From: Diphasiastrum complanatum
Taxonomy: Eukaryota > Streptophyta > Lycopodiopsida > Lycopodiales > Lycopodiaceae
Length of the DNA: 64,000 nt
Assembly (NCBI GenBank): GCA_029204225.1
Contig: CM055098.1
Span: 53,342,728-53,406,727 of the forward strand
Reading direction: 5' to 3'
Every line of letters begins with the position of its first letter. The stretch's first letter is position 1. The position numbers and the translations under genes are program-made. The notes below the pieces were generated by a model. The model saw only the letters and a list, made by a program, of their open reading frames with translations. It had not been told where the DNA came from and made no database searches. Below are positions 36,060 to 46,361 of the stretch, piece after piece.

Positions 36060-37110
36060 TAAAAAGCTCATAAATAGCACATAACTTTCTTGATGAAATG
36101 TGTGTGGACAACCAATGATAAGTTGTCACATGGCACATACACATTTTAACTTCATAAGAAAAAAAGATTTAAAAACTAAAAAAACTTCGCACACGACATT
36201 GCACAAAGGATGTCTCGGCTTCTCTCACCACCGCCCCGTGAAAACAAAAACAAAAAAAAACCAAACAATACTTTTATTGGCTTTGCAAAAGGATTTATAC
36301 AATGGCCGTGACAAAGAAAGGACAAGGCCGTCAAATTTGAGCAAGCATCATGGGTCAGCCTTTCTCTCTCTAATGTTGGGAAGGAGCTGACCTGGGCTGA
36401 CCTGGAGGGAGCGAGGGCAGGAGGAGGCAGCGGGGAAGAATATGTCCCACTGCAGCTGCTCTTTTGTATAGGTGGCGTGAGGCAATACATACATAGCCCA
36501 ACAAGGAAATTGCGAGGGATGTTTGTAAGTGATGCTTCTGCACTGCCTTTTTATGCTGTTTATGAAAGTTTAGTTTTCTTGTTGCTCTCTTCTTCTTGGC
36601 TTCACCTCCGCTTACTTATTCAGTCATGTGGCTAGGGCTTCCCCCAAATCCAACAAAAGGCGGACATGTGGGTCGCTTTCACTAGTTGCAGTTATCAGTG
36701 TTAATGCCGGCCGGGGACTCGCTTAAAAGTCACATTTTCTGGCAGGCTTTGCCAGTTTAGCATGACCAAATCAAAATTTGCCATGCTTCGCAAGCAGATT
36801 CTCTGAAGGTAATATTCATCTTTGGATGTACGAATGTATAGTTGCCCACACCAATGACTCGGGCTAGGTGCACCTCGGATGAGCATATAGGCAACTGTGG
36901 CTACTATGGCATTCACAGGCCTGCCCCCATTCGAGAGGATAGGAAGGTTGGTGGGTGTTTGAGATATGTTGGTGGATGTGCTCTTAAGCAGCCACCAATG
37001 TTGGATGGTGTAGGCCCATGGGCTATCACTGGCATGGCAACAATTGCTAGTACGCTCATCTAGGCACCTGACGTTCGTGTTACTAGACAATGTGCAAAAA
37101 CAACATATAT
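36060..37110. other. Unassigned stretch
   Basis: An open frame of 151 codons lies on the minus strand (36701-37156) without a recognised domain. Its central part overlaps a plus-strand frame of 73 codons, also unrecognised. GC content is a little higher than in the flanks. No repeat ends seen. Confidence 0.25.
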
Positions 37111-37119
37111 CTATTGTCG

Positions 37120-37256
37120 AGGGCTTGGGAGTTGAGAAAGTGAGTAGGGATGTCATTACCTATTCAATTGGAGACTTTATTGCTCATCCCAATTTGCATA
37201 TTATTCCTATTAAGCGTTACGTCATTATTCTTGGAGCTAATTGGTTTGCTATATAA
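37120..37256 (+). pseudogene. Gypsy protease/RT-linker fragment
   Basis: The frame reads VITYSIGDFIAHPNLHIIPI then KRYVIILGANWF. It matches the segment after the retropepsin active site of Ty3/gypsy Pol; the same segment in the element at 56.5 kb reads DYSIGDFPGQADFYIIPLER, DIILGADWF. Only about 45 residues remain, ending in TAA. Confidence 0.75.
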
Positions 37257-37455
37257 CTATGAACTTGACACCTTACACCTTTTTTTGCATTGATTCCACT
37301 ATTGATTGCCAACTTTTTTACTCAAAATCTTACTGTAGATTATTGTGTTGCTTTCATCTGTGTTTGTTCTTCTACCATTACTAAATCTTAACGTGTGAAT
37401 CGGATCTTATGTCAAGTAGCATGCATACTAAGATGTTGTTCTACCATTGTATAAC

Positions 37456-38691
37456 TGTAGCGCAGGCATCCCAAAGGGAGCCGGGAACCACGACTTAGCT
37501 TCCCAGCCTTCAACTCTTGCCATCCAAACCCACTTGACATACAAGCAGCCAACTCGCCAACAACGATCAGACTTAACCAACTTGAAGTTCCGAAAACCAA
37601 CATTGAGATCCAACCTGGCGCCATGCCAGATCGGGGGTCCCGACGTGGGTGACTTCCCTCCAAGCAAGCCGCCCGACATACATCAAACTTAACCAATTCG
37701 AAGCTTCGTTACAAACGAGTAACATCCATTCCAAGCAAGCGGTCTGACTTACATCAGACTTAACCAACTGAAAGCTTCGTCACGAGCGCTGGAAGCCAAC
37801 CTGGCGCCACGCCAGACTGGACAGCCATAAACAGGTAACATCCACCCAAGCAAGCCATCCAACTCAGCCGACAGGTTAGAGCCCGTTCCCCAAGAGCTTA
37901 ACCCATTCACGTTCATGCAAGGAACACTCAGAACCACAAGCCGCGACAGATATGGAAACAACCAGTTCCTGGACCAAATGGTCCCGACAGCATACCGCTG
38001 GCGCCACGGACCGAATGGTCCCGACGGCATACCGCTGGCGTCCCGGGATACGACCCTCAGCTATGTGCCAAGTTAAAAAGTTTGAAAGCGGCCTTACAAC
38101 TGGCGCTTTTACCGAACACTGAAACCCAGAAGGTAATCAGAGTCAGTTTGAGGAAAATCCCACTTTATTGATAAATCTGAGAAGGTTACATTTCAAGTGT
38201 GTGACCGACCCTAGTCTCCGGGGCGCTAGCATGCCAAGGCGAGAGCCATGACAACATTCCAGCAAGGGAGGCTGAGACTTGGTTGGAGCTCGCCCTGAGT
38301 CGCAACCCGCACTCCCCTATAGTATTGGTGTGATTCGGCACCCCCCCTCATACCAAGCACTCTACCCAAGCTGGTAAAGCACGTTTTTCTCTCTCTAGGA
38401 TTTTCTCTTTCTAGAAAGTCATTTTCTCTCTCTAGATTTTATTGATCCCCAGGCTTCCTTTAATCATGCCTAGATCGTGTGAGGTGATTGCACATCGATC
38501 TGAGCTCTCTGGACTTCGCTAGAACCGATCAAAGATTTTCAGCCATAGGAACTTGGCGCCGGCTGGATTCTGGTCACAGTGGCGCCGGGAGCGGCGCCGG
38601 CGCCCTTGGCAGTAGGGGCGCTGCTGGCGCCAGGGACATAGCTGGCGCCGATGGCGCCGGAAGTAAAGCTTGTAAAGGTAGCTTTACAACA
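37456..38691 (-). mobile_element. Solo LTR with 5-bp target duplication
   Basis: A 1,236-bp LTR, minus orientation (TGTTGTAAAG at 38691 inward, ...GCTACA at 37456), flanked by ATAAC on both sides (37451-37455 and 38692-38696). Positions 38172-38691 match 21404-21912 in inverted orientation at very high identity. There are no internal sequences, polypurine tract or primer site beside it, so it is a solo LTR left by LTR-LTR recombination. GGCGCC palindromes cluster at 38560-38655. The U5-side half holds tandem sub-repeats, e.g. CGCTGGCGYC...ATGGTCCCGACGGCATACC at about 37968-38040. Confidence 0.88.
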
Positions 38692-38696
38692 ATAAC

Positions 38697-39094
38697 TTAG
38701 CTCCACCGCTGTGAAATTCTAAGAACCATGCTAAACATTAAAGTTCGCTTAAAGGAGCATTTTATGTGGAGAAAACTCACTTTGTTTGAAGATCATGGCC
38801 CTTTGAACCTCATATCCTTTTCAAGAATTTGTACTCAATTTGACTCCATTCTAGCCCTATTCTATCCAAAGAACTGTAAACTTGTGTTTTTAAAAATATG
38901 ATTGTCTCCCAAGCCTCATCTCCAATTTTAGACAAACTTACCTTCAATACTTACCTTCAACACATATTCAAGTTCACTTAAATAGGTGACAAGAGAAAGG
39001 AGAATACTAGAAAACATGAATTCCTAATCCTTCGAAAACCAAGATAAATATGGATCCATGGAAGGAGAGGATGGGGATCATTTCTCAAGAGTGG
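38697..39094. other. No gene seen
   Basis: Short AT-rich spacer between the solo LTR and the next gypsy LTR. Confidence 0.5.
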
Positions 39095-39536
39095 TGTTAC
39101 AATCTTGAAACCCTAAACCGCCAGTTGCCGGTCATCAAAGAAACTGAACGCTCACGATCCACCCCGCCGTAGGATCCAATCCAGATCCACCCTCCGTGCC
39201 CTGGCCCGTGACTTGTAACAAGCAAGATCCGACCTCCAACTCTGACAACGTCCCATACCGCTGCCATGCCCTTCAGCCATCTCCTACCTCAGGCTAGCAC
39301 TCCTGGCTGTGCACAAGCGCTCTCCATCCACCTTCTCCTAGGTAGATAGAATGAATGGATTGAGAGACCTCTCCTCCTTGTATACCTCCAAGGAAGGAGT
39401 CTCGAAGCCTAGCACACATCTTGGAACATGACATCTGGCAACCATGCAGGTCCACGAGTCATTACGCAAGTCAACGGGCCCAATCAACATTCGGCTTCAT
39501 TTGGGTTTGGGACCTAAGGGAGTTGGGTCCCTAACA
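39095..39536 (-). mobile_element. 3' LTR of the hAT-interrupted gypsy element
   Basis: 442 bp. Minus-strand ends are TGTTAGGGACCC and GATTGTAACA, giving TGTTA/TAACA inverted ends. The polypurine tract AAAGGGGGAGGGAA sits directly before it (39537-39550), after the pol stop at 39557-39559. Confidence 0.85.
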
Positions 39537-39556
39537 TTCCCTCCCCCTTTCCTCTT

Positions 39557-40109
39557 CTAAGGAAGGAAATCTGAGAATCTCAGTCTAAGGTCACGCTCCT
39601 TTTCCCAAGTGTCCTCGTCTTCGGAGCTTCCTTTCCAACAAACCAAGTACTCAGCTACCTGCCGGTTTCTGAGCCCACGTTGACGTACATCAACAATGGC
39701 CTATGGTTTCGAAGGTACAAAGGATGTCAGGTTCTCAGGCTGAACTAGGTCCTCCTGAAGAATCAAGTCATCCTTTCCACCAAGTCGTTCCTTTAAATGA
39801 CTAACGTGAAAGACTGGATGAACCTTGACACCTTGAGGGAGTTCTAGTTGATAGGCATTCCGATTGAGTTTCTTTACAATGCGGAAGGGCCCAGCATAAC
39901 GAGGTGATAGCTTAGGAAATTTTCCAATCTTTAATACCTTAGAATCTTTTGGAATTCTAAGATATACCCAAGCTCCTTCCTCATAGACCTTAGGTTGTCG
40001 CTTTTGATTAGCGTAAAATTGGGCTCTATCATGAGCTGTTTTTACATAGTTGCGAGCAACAAGCAACGTTTCTTGCATATCATGCATGAAATCAACCGTT
40101 GCTTTAACC
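39557..40109 (-). pseudogene. Gypsy chromovirus pol 3' part: integrase C-term and chromodomain
   Basis: The minus-strand frame continues the integrase from 46362 across the hAT insertion: VKATVDFMHDMQETLLVARN, RAQFYANQKRQPKVYEEG, KLSPRYAGPFRIVKKLN and VHPVFHVSHLKERLGG. After one in-frame TAG near 39703 it goes on through AIVDVRQRGLRNRQVAEYLV and CWKGSSEDEDTWEKERDL to the stop. The last part is a chromodomain, the module that directs chromoviruses to marked chromatin. The CTTTAACC copy at 40102-40109 is the hAT target duplication. Confidence 0.9.
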
Positions 40110-40195
40110 CATAGGTCCCGCGGTACTGGGTACCGCGGATCCCGGTACCGCGGGACCATACCCGTACCGGGTACCATGTTGGTACCGCGGTACCA
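40110..40195. repeat. hAT left subterminal GGTACC array
   Basis: Five GGTACC palindromes, several extended to GGTACCGCGG, lie within about 85 bp of the left end. GGTACCGCGGATCCC at 40129-40143 recurs in the same orientation near the right end. Such clusters are the usual form of transposase-binding sites in hAT elements. Confidence 0.85.
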
Positions 40196-40482
40196 TAATA
40201 TATTATATTATTTATTATTTAATATTTTTTTAAATTTTTTTTAACCTGAACTACCCGCCTCCCTCGCATTTCATCAGAAATTTTTTTGCGCCCTCCTCCG
40301 CCCTGCCATCGCTACTGTTCCCGCCTACTTGCCTTCGATTCCTTGCGTTGCCCTTCGCCCACGCATTGCCCTGCCTTGCATTTGACTTGCTTCGCCCTGC
40401 CTTCGCCCATTTTCAGCGTCTCTCACACACTGTACCCTACTGTTTTTTTTCCAGCGTTTTGTCCCTAGTTTTCTCCATCGCA

Positions 40483-43400
40483 ATGGTGCAGTCCGACCTT
40501 TCCGGTCTGTGGGACGAGGTAGACATTGTCAGGCGGGTTGCCGACAAGGCCAACAAGACCGGTCAGAAGATCGTGCGCTGCCGATACTGTCTCGTCGAGT
40601 TTGCTGCATCCCTCACTCGCCTTAAAGGCCATCTGCTCGGTGCACGCGTCAAAAATGGTGCCACCTTGAATGCTGCCCCTTGTGGCAGCATGACCGTCCC
40701 CGACAGGCAACGACTACTGGACACCTACGGGCCGTGGCTCGTGGCAGGGGAGAACACCATTTCGGTTCTCCGATTTTGCACCGCTCCTTATGTGGCTGAC
40801 CCAGAGTTGTTGCCTGCTTGGCTGCCACGCACGAGGAGAGGGAGTGCATCCTCCTCCGGTCCCTTTGCCCCTCATCCCCCTCAGACAGTTCTGCCTCACG
40901 CACTCCCATCTGCTCAGATTCCGGTGGATCCCGTCCCATCGCGTCTGCCAGTTGCCACTACGGTTCCACCACCACTCACTGTTGCTCGCACTCCACCAGT
41001 CTACGACTTTCTCATGGACTAACTACCACCCGAGCAGGCCCAGGATGCTACTGCTGGGGCCTTCAAGGATGTGGAAGAGATCCCTTCTTCCTTCCCTTCC
41101 CATCCGGATGACCTCCTCAGCCAGCAGTTTTCGTACCCCATGCCAGATGTTGCCCCTCCACCAGTGCACCCCACCTATGCTGCTGCACCCATCCCTGCCA
41201 GTGCATCCCACTCTCCCCATTCCACGTCTACAGCCGATGCATCCACCAGTGCCCAGCCTGTCGCGTCATCGTCCATTCCCGTCACGATTGGTGCATCGTG
41301 CTGGAGGTCCACCACCCGTCGCCCACCAGGGAGAGCCCTTGTGCAGTAGACCATTCGCGGCGCGCATCAGCCGCACATGGACAGAGAGGCCACACAGGTC
41401 GTGGCCAGTCTGATTTACGAGCTGAACCTGCCCTTTGCCATCACCGACTCTGAGCCCTTCAGAAGGGCCTTCCGCCTTGCACAGTCTGTCAGCCCTAGCT
41501 GGAGAGTCCCTAGTTCAGAGGTTGTCCGCACACACATGCTGAGGGATAGGGTTGAGTCCTTGTCTAGAGAGATGGAGCCTCTGCTTCGGCACTGGGCCAC
41601 TTACGGTTGCAGCATCATGTCCGATGGCTGGACTGATGTCAGGAGGAGGCCGATTCTCAACATACTGGTCTCCAGCTACATGGGCACACAGTTTTTGAGG
41701 GCAGTGGATTGCAGCAGGGGGGGGGAGAGTCATATCTGCAGAGTTCATGTTTGATGTCATCAGGTCTTCCATCCTAGCCATAGGCCCACAGCATGTTGTC
41801 ACGGTGGTGACGGACAATGCCACGAATTGCATTCAGATGGGTGTACTGCTAGAGGCCGAGTTCCCTCATATTGTTCATACCCCCTGTGCAGCGCACGACA
41901 TAGACCTTCTGATGGGGGACATTGGAGCACTTCCCTGGGTTAGAGCCATCGTCCGGGAGGCCCTCTTCCTGGTGACTTTTGTCTCCAGAAAGAGGCGTGT
42001 TCTTGCCATGTTCCGGGTGTTCAGCCATCTGGACCTCCGTAAGCCAGCCCCCACACGCTTTGCATTCGACTTGGTGGTCATTGACCGTTTGATCAGGTGC
42101 AGGGCCTAGCTTCTACAGATGGTTGCCAGTGATCTTTGGGGTGCCAGTACGTTTCCGTGCACTGAGGATGGGGAGCACTTTTCTTCCACGGTGAGGGGAG
42201 ACCAGTTCTGGAGGGATGCACAGACATTGTCAGGACTGCTTCGACCACTCTACATTGTGCTCCGCATGGCTGACAACGAGGGGTCGACACTTGGACTGGT
42301 GTATGAGATCATGGACCGAATTGGACAATTCCTGCAGCTGCCCATCTTGCAGCTAGAGAGGTAAGCGGTACAGTGTTTTAATTGACCTTTATCTTTTCAG
42401 TACTTGCTAGTTTGTTTTTCTGTCAATGTTAAGTTTTTTCGTAATGCCCTAAACCACATGCCCCTCACCTGCAGGATGACGGAGCTGAAGTTCATATGGG
42501 AGACGCGATGGAACTACTTCCACAGGAGTATCCACAACGTTGCACACATGCTGCATCCCTCTTCCTCTCTCCGACACAGATCGCAGACAGGGAGCTCGAG
42601 GCCGATTGGCTTCAGTACATTCACAGGGTGGGTCCACACATAGGTTTGGATCCTATCAGGCTCATGGAGGAGCTCGCTGCATTTCGTTTCGGCATGGGCA
42701 CATTCGGCCACCGGGTTGCTCAGGATCCAGAGAGGAGGCAACTACCCATTACCTGGTGGACCATGTTCGGTAGCACATACCCATCTATACAGCGTCTTGC
42801 ACTGCGTGTCCTTTCTCAGGTATGCATCTCATTTTATCCTCCATTGTTGTGTTTCGTTGAAGTTCCACCTCTGCCACAATGTGCTGAAGTATTTGAATGC
42901 ACGCACCACAGGACTGTGCTGCCTCCGTGTGTGAGCGTAATTGGAGCACATGGGCACTCATTCACACGAGAAGAAGAAACGGGTTGTCAGTGAGTCAGTT
43001 GGAGCGGTTGGTGTTCTGTAGCACCAACGCACGTCTCGCCAGGAGACTTCCGACCATTACGAGCGCATTGCAGGTGATAAGCTAATCTTTCATAGCATGT
43101 TGGTTGACTCCTGGTATGTTGGTTTCATTTCTTGATAGAGTTGTCTCCTTGACATGCAAATTTTAAACCTTGTAGACGAAGATATCTGATTTGGAGCGCC
43201 AGGTTGACTTGCCTACGGACAGCACCCATCCCATGCCTGCAGATGACCTGGGCACACAGTTGATGGCAGAGAGAGAGAGGGAGCTTGCCGAGATGAGAGA
43301 GAGAGAGCTTGGGCTTGAGCACAGAGAGCCCCCATTGTATGAGGCAGATGAGCCAGTGTCAAAGGATGAGCATGGTGAGGATGAGCCCATTCGGGTTGTG

Positions 43401-44699
43401 TTTGCCAGATCAGAGAGGGATGAGGCAGATGATATAGGTGCAGGGCACACGCCACGGGCAGGGGTCACAGGTGCATCACGTGGCAGAGGTGGGACACATG
43501 GCACAGGTTATACCGGCAGACAGGCAGGGCACACAGGGGGGGGCAGTGGCATACCTACCTATGTCGACATGATGGAGGCTCTTGATAGAGGGCAGAGTGG
43601 TTTAGATGCCGGTCCCGCAGATGTTTGGATGCGTGCAGCACAGAGTCATGGCCGTTACTACGACAGCACACCAGAGGAGGCACCTGATGACTTTCATTGC
43701 ACAGATTGGGAGGCCATGCAGGGTCTACAGGGTGCACATGATGAGGCACGGGATGAGGCTTGGGTTGATTCAGGGGTTGGTGCACAGGATGATTCAGAGG
43801 TTGGTGCACAGGATGATTTAGAGGCTGGTGCACAGGATGAGTACCAGAGCCCAGAGCATTTGTATTCGGATGCCCAGCTGGACGACTTGGTTGCCACATT
43901 GGACTCAGAGGCCCAGCAGATGCCGAGTGTCAGGGCGCCCCCATCATCTCTTGCCAACATGCCATACACAGAGTCCCAGCCAGAGCAGCCGCATGAGGTG
44001 CCTACAGTTCCTCCAGCTCCTCAGAGGGTGTATGTGCCTCGCACAGCTCCTCCGGTGCCACCGATGCCATTTAGGCCTGCAGCCCCTCCATCGCCGTCCA
44101 CTTTTGCAGCACCAGGTCTCCATGGCAGGCCACCATCTGTGCCCAGGTTTTCTCTTGCAATGCCCACATCCACAGTGGCTCCTCCAATGGCAGCACCCAC
44201 GTCACATCCTCCTCCTTTGGCAGCACCCATGATGTACCAGTATCGGCCACCACAGCGCCCCTTTCAGTACATATCGCCACTGTACTCGCCTCCTGCTCAG
44301 CCAGTTCCTCCACCTGCAGCAGCCCCACGGGCACACACTCCACGAGCTCATCCTCCTCGCTCAGGTGCATAGGGAGTTCCCTCTTTTGCTTCCCTATCTC
44401 AGCCGGCCTCAGTTTGGGCCCAGCCTAGCCAGCCAGGTGATTTGCATGGGGGTGACGAGGCATTGACAGCTCCTCTTGTCCGCAAGAGACCAGGAAGGCC
44501 CAAGGGTGCACCGAACAAGAAAGGCAAGGCACAGAAACTGCCAAGGAGGAGAGGACGACCACGCAGGGCTCCAGGTACAGGTAGAGGTGCAGTATCACAG
44601 CCAGTTGGAGCAGGTGTTGTTGGTTTGGCCTGCTTGGGGGCTGATGCGGAGGCTGATTGGGAGGATGAGGATGACGAGTCTTCCCCCTCGGATACATAG
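40483..44699 (+). pseudogene. hAT transposase with long AT-hook C-terminal extension (broken)
   Basis: Start ATG 40483. A BED-type zinc finger opens it (VRCRYCLVEF...RLKGHLLGA, about residues 25-55), then a Pro-rich linker, then the DUF659/RNase-H-like core (YGCSIMSDGWTDVRRRPILN; VVTDNATNCIQMG; PHIVHTPCAAHDIDLLMGDI). Apparent exons: 40483-42360, 42475-42819, 42912-43073 and 43176-44699, with GT-AG introns in compatible phases. Exon 3 is the hAT dimerisation motif (CERNWSTWALIHTRRRNGLS). Exon 4 is unusual: about 500 codons, acidic then Pro-rich, ending in two AT-hooks (RKRPGRPKG, RRRGRPRRA) and an acidic tail. In-frame stops: TAA 41020, TAG 41347, TAG 42107, TAG 44370. Frameshifts at the G9 tract 41717-41725 and near 42555. 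Family identity is certain; this copy cannot make active enzyme. Confidence 0.9.
44442..44699 (+). other. AT-hook tail of the hAT transposase reading frame
   Basis: This segment is in the same frame as exon 4 and separated from it only by the TAG at 44370. Two GRP-core AT-hooks (KRPGRPKG, RRRGRPRR) bind the minor groove of AT-rich DNA. It ends ADWEDEDDESSPSDT then TAG. Confidence 0.75.
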
Positions 44700-45327
44700 C
44701 CCATGCCAGTTCCAGACAGGCAGAGATATCGGCTGCGAGAGTCAGCTCGGGGCCCTAGTTGTCTCTAGAGCATTCGTCTGAGTCAGAGCCAGAGCATTGA
44801 TTGTGGCTCTGTTGTTTTAGTTTCAATAGTTTGTCTCTAGCAGACGGTCTACCATTGTACTCAGATGATTTTTCACATTATATACAGTGTTTGGCCTACA
44901 TTATTTGCTGCACATTGTGCGTATGTCGCTCTGTACATGTGATGCTTTATTTTCAATTTTATGTCGAATTCTATGTGCGTGTGTGAATCCTATTTTCATT
45001 TAATTTCGTTTGAAGTGAATGCTAGCTTCACATATATGCACCTACATCATGAGCACAACAATCACCTCTACACCCCAAACGACATTTCATAAACACATGT
45101 AATACATCTGCATTTAAAAAAATTACAGAGATTGCATCTTACATGACCAACCTCGTGTTGCACAAAAAACAACTATGTATATATTCAACCGTTGTATCAA
45201 GATAACATCACATATACTGTCATTTTTTTAAGCAGCCATCTAGTTATTTGCTGCACCATAAACTGCCGAAAACTACATAGCAACAGTCCGCCACATACGG
45301 CTGGACCTTATCTATTCTAAACATCCC
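44700..45327. other. 3' region of the hAT transposase gene, no ORF
   Basis: AT-rich interval where the two convergent transcription units would end. No clear poly(A) signal pair was singled out. Confidence 0.4.
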
Positions 45328-45714
45328 TCACTGATCCTCCACCGACTCCTCGCCCTCGTGTGGTGCATTGTTTTGTCGCTCTTGCTCTGCCTCCCGGTCA
45401 GCCCAAGCTGCCTCCTGGTTAGCCCGACGTCTGGCCGGCCTTTCCCTGACCATGATGAGCTGCCATTCTGTGAAATTCATTCCGATCTGCTCATCCAGAT
45501 CCAGCTCGACAGCGGGGACAAGATCCAAAACGGGGGCGGGTGGCTCCGGTTCCGGATTTCTCTGCCGAGTCTGTCGCAGCATCTCTCGGATATCTGCCTC
45601 TTGCTTCCGATGTCTCTCGTTGTGCCTTCGGATATCTTCCTCAAGCTTCCTCCTGGCTTCGCCCTCGGCCTTCGATGGTATGTGCTCTGCCATCTCGATC
45701 GACCTTCTTCTCAC
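45328..45714 (-). CDS. Convergent second ORF of the hAT element, unknown function
   Basis: 128 codons on the minus strand between the transposase and the right end, starting MRRRSIEMAEHIPSKAEGEA (an alternative start is the Met at residue 8). The N-terminal half is charged and predicted helical or coiled-coil (EARRKLEEDIRRHNERHRKQ, EADIREMLRQTRQR). A Pro/acidic middle follows (EPEPPAPVLDLVPAVELDLD), then NFTEWQLIMVRERPARRRAN and an acidic end. No stop or shift interrupts it, although the transposase in the same element is broken. I recognise no family. It may be a captured host fragment, a genuine accessory protein, or chance in GC-rich DNA; no experimental or homology support is available here. 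Confidence 0.45.
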   Translation of the reverse strand: MRRRSIEMAEHIPSKAEGEARRKLEEDIRRHNERHRKQEADIREMLRQTRQRNPEPEPPAPVLDLVPAVELDLDEQIGMNFTEWQLIMVRERPARRRANQEAAWADREAEQERQNNAPHEGEESVEDQ

Positions 45715-45931
45715 AGCACCCTAGTCCTTGAACACCCTCCCACAGGACCCTGTCTCTCAAACAGCCTATCTCTCACAGCCTGTTTTCACAGCCTGTCACC
45801 GGCTCTCGCTTGCTCTCTCACTGTCTATCACTAGCTCTCTCACAGCCTTTGAAAATGCCGACCACAATGGCATTGTGAGTGCCTATTTATTCCCACAGCC
45901 TGATCGGCCTTGTGGATCCCCATCATCCATC

Positions 45932-46105
45932 CATGTGCCTCTGTACCTGCCCCCATGTGATGCTCCCCCCCTGTGTTGGTCTCCCATTGGGCCCATGGTC
46001 TGCTCACCCACAATGCCCATGTGCCTCTGTACTTGCCCCCATGTGATGCTACCCCCCTGTGTTGGTCTCCCATTGGCCCCTCGGTTTGCTCACCCGCAGT
46101 GCCCA
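45932..46105. repeat. 86-bp tandem duplication in the hAT right part
   Basis: CATGTGCCTCTGTACYTGCC starts at 45932 and 46018; about two units, each containing CTGTGTTGGTCTCCCATTGG. It lies upstream of the minus-strand ORF and so could be part of its promoter. Confidence 0.85.
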
Positions 46106-46257
46106 TGTGCCACTGCAACAGTCCCCTGCATCATGTACTATACCCTCTTTTTTTACACCCAGAACCCCTTTTTTTCACTTTTTTTTGTCCTTTTTTGGTA
46201 GTTAATATGCAAATTTTTTTTTTTAAAACTATATTAAAAAATAAAAAAAATATTAAA

Positions 46258-46361
46258 AATGGTACTGCCCTGGTACCGCGGATCCCAGGGTGGTACCGTA
46301 CCGGCGGTACCACTGATATGGTACCGGTGGTACCATACTAGCGGTACCAGAGGGTACTATG
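46258..46361. repeat. hAT right subterminal GGTACC array
   Basis: Six GGTACC palindromes lie in about 100 bp, with GGTACCGCGGATCCC at 46272-46286 repeating the left-end motif in direct orientation. Confidence 0.85.

Larger units (their letters stand above)
40110..46361 (+). mobile_element. hAT-superfamily DNA transposon (6,252 bp) with 8-bp target duplication
   Basis: CTTTAACC at 40102-40109 and 46362-46369 is the 8-bp duplication expected for hAT. Terminal inverted ends are CATAGGTCCCGCGGTAC (left) and CATAGTACCCTCTGGTAC (right end, complemented). Removing the element rejoins a continuous gypsy integrase reading frame (ISVGLKS... with VKATVDF), which confirms the boundaries. Both ends have GGTACC arrays. 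Inside are a transposase with BED finger, DUF659 and hAT dimerisation regions and a convergent second ORF. Transposase stops and frameshifts make this copy non-autonomous now. Confidence 0.95.

Noticed and set aside
36701-37156. 151-codon minus-strand frame as a gene
   Set aside because: No family recognised, and its right end overlaps a clear plus-strand gypsy fragment, so a shadow frame is likely.
37456-38691. Solo LTR as the 3' LTR of the neighbouring gypsy pol
   Set aside because: The gypsy element has its own, different LTR at 39095-39536 with a polypurine tract, and the solo LTR has its own ATAAC duplication.
43191-44372. Independent 393-codon gene starting at a TTG
   Set aside because: It continues in phase from the transposase exon at 43176 through a proper splice acceptor, so it is the C-terminal part of the hAT protein.
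45840-46118. 92-codon minus-strand frame (His/Gly/Trp-rich) upstream of the hAT second ORF
   Set aside because: Translation of the 86-bp duplication; no domain and no link in frame to the 128-codon ORF.
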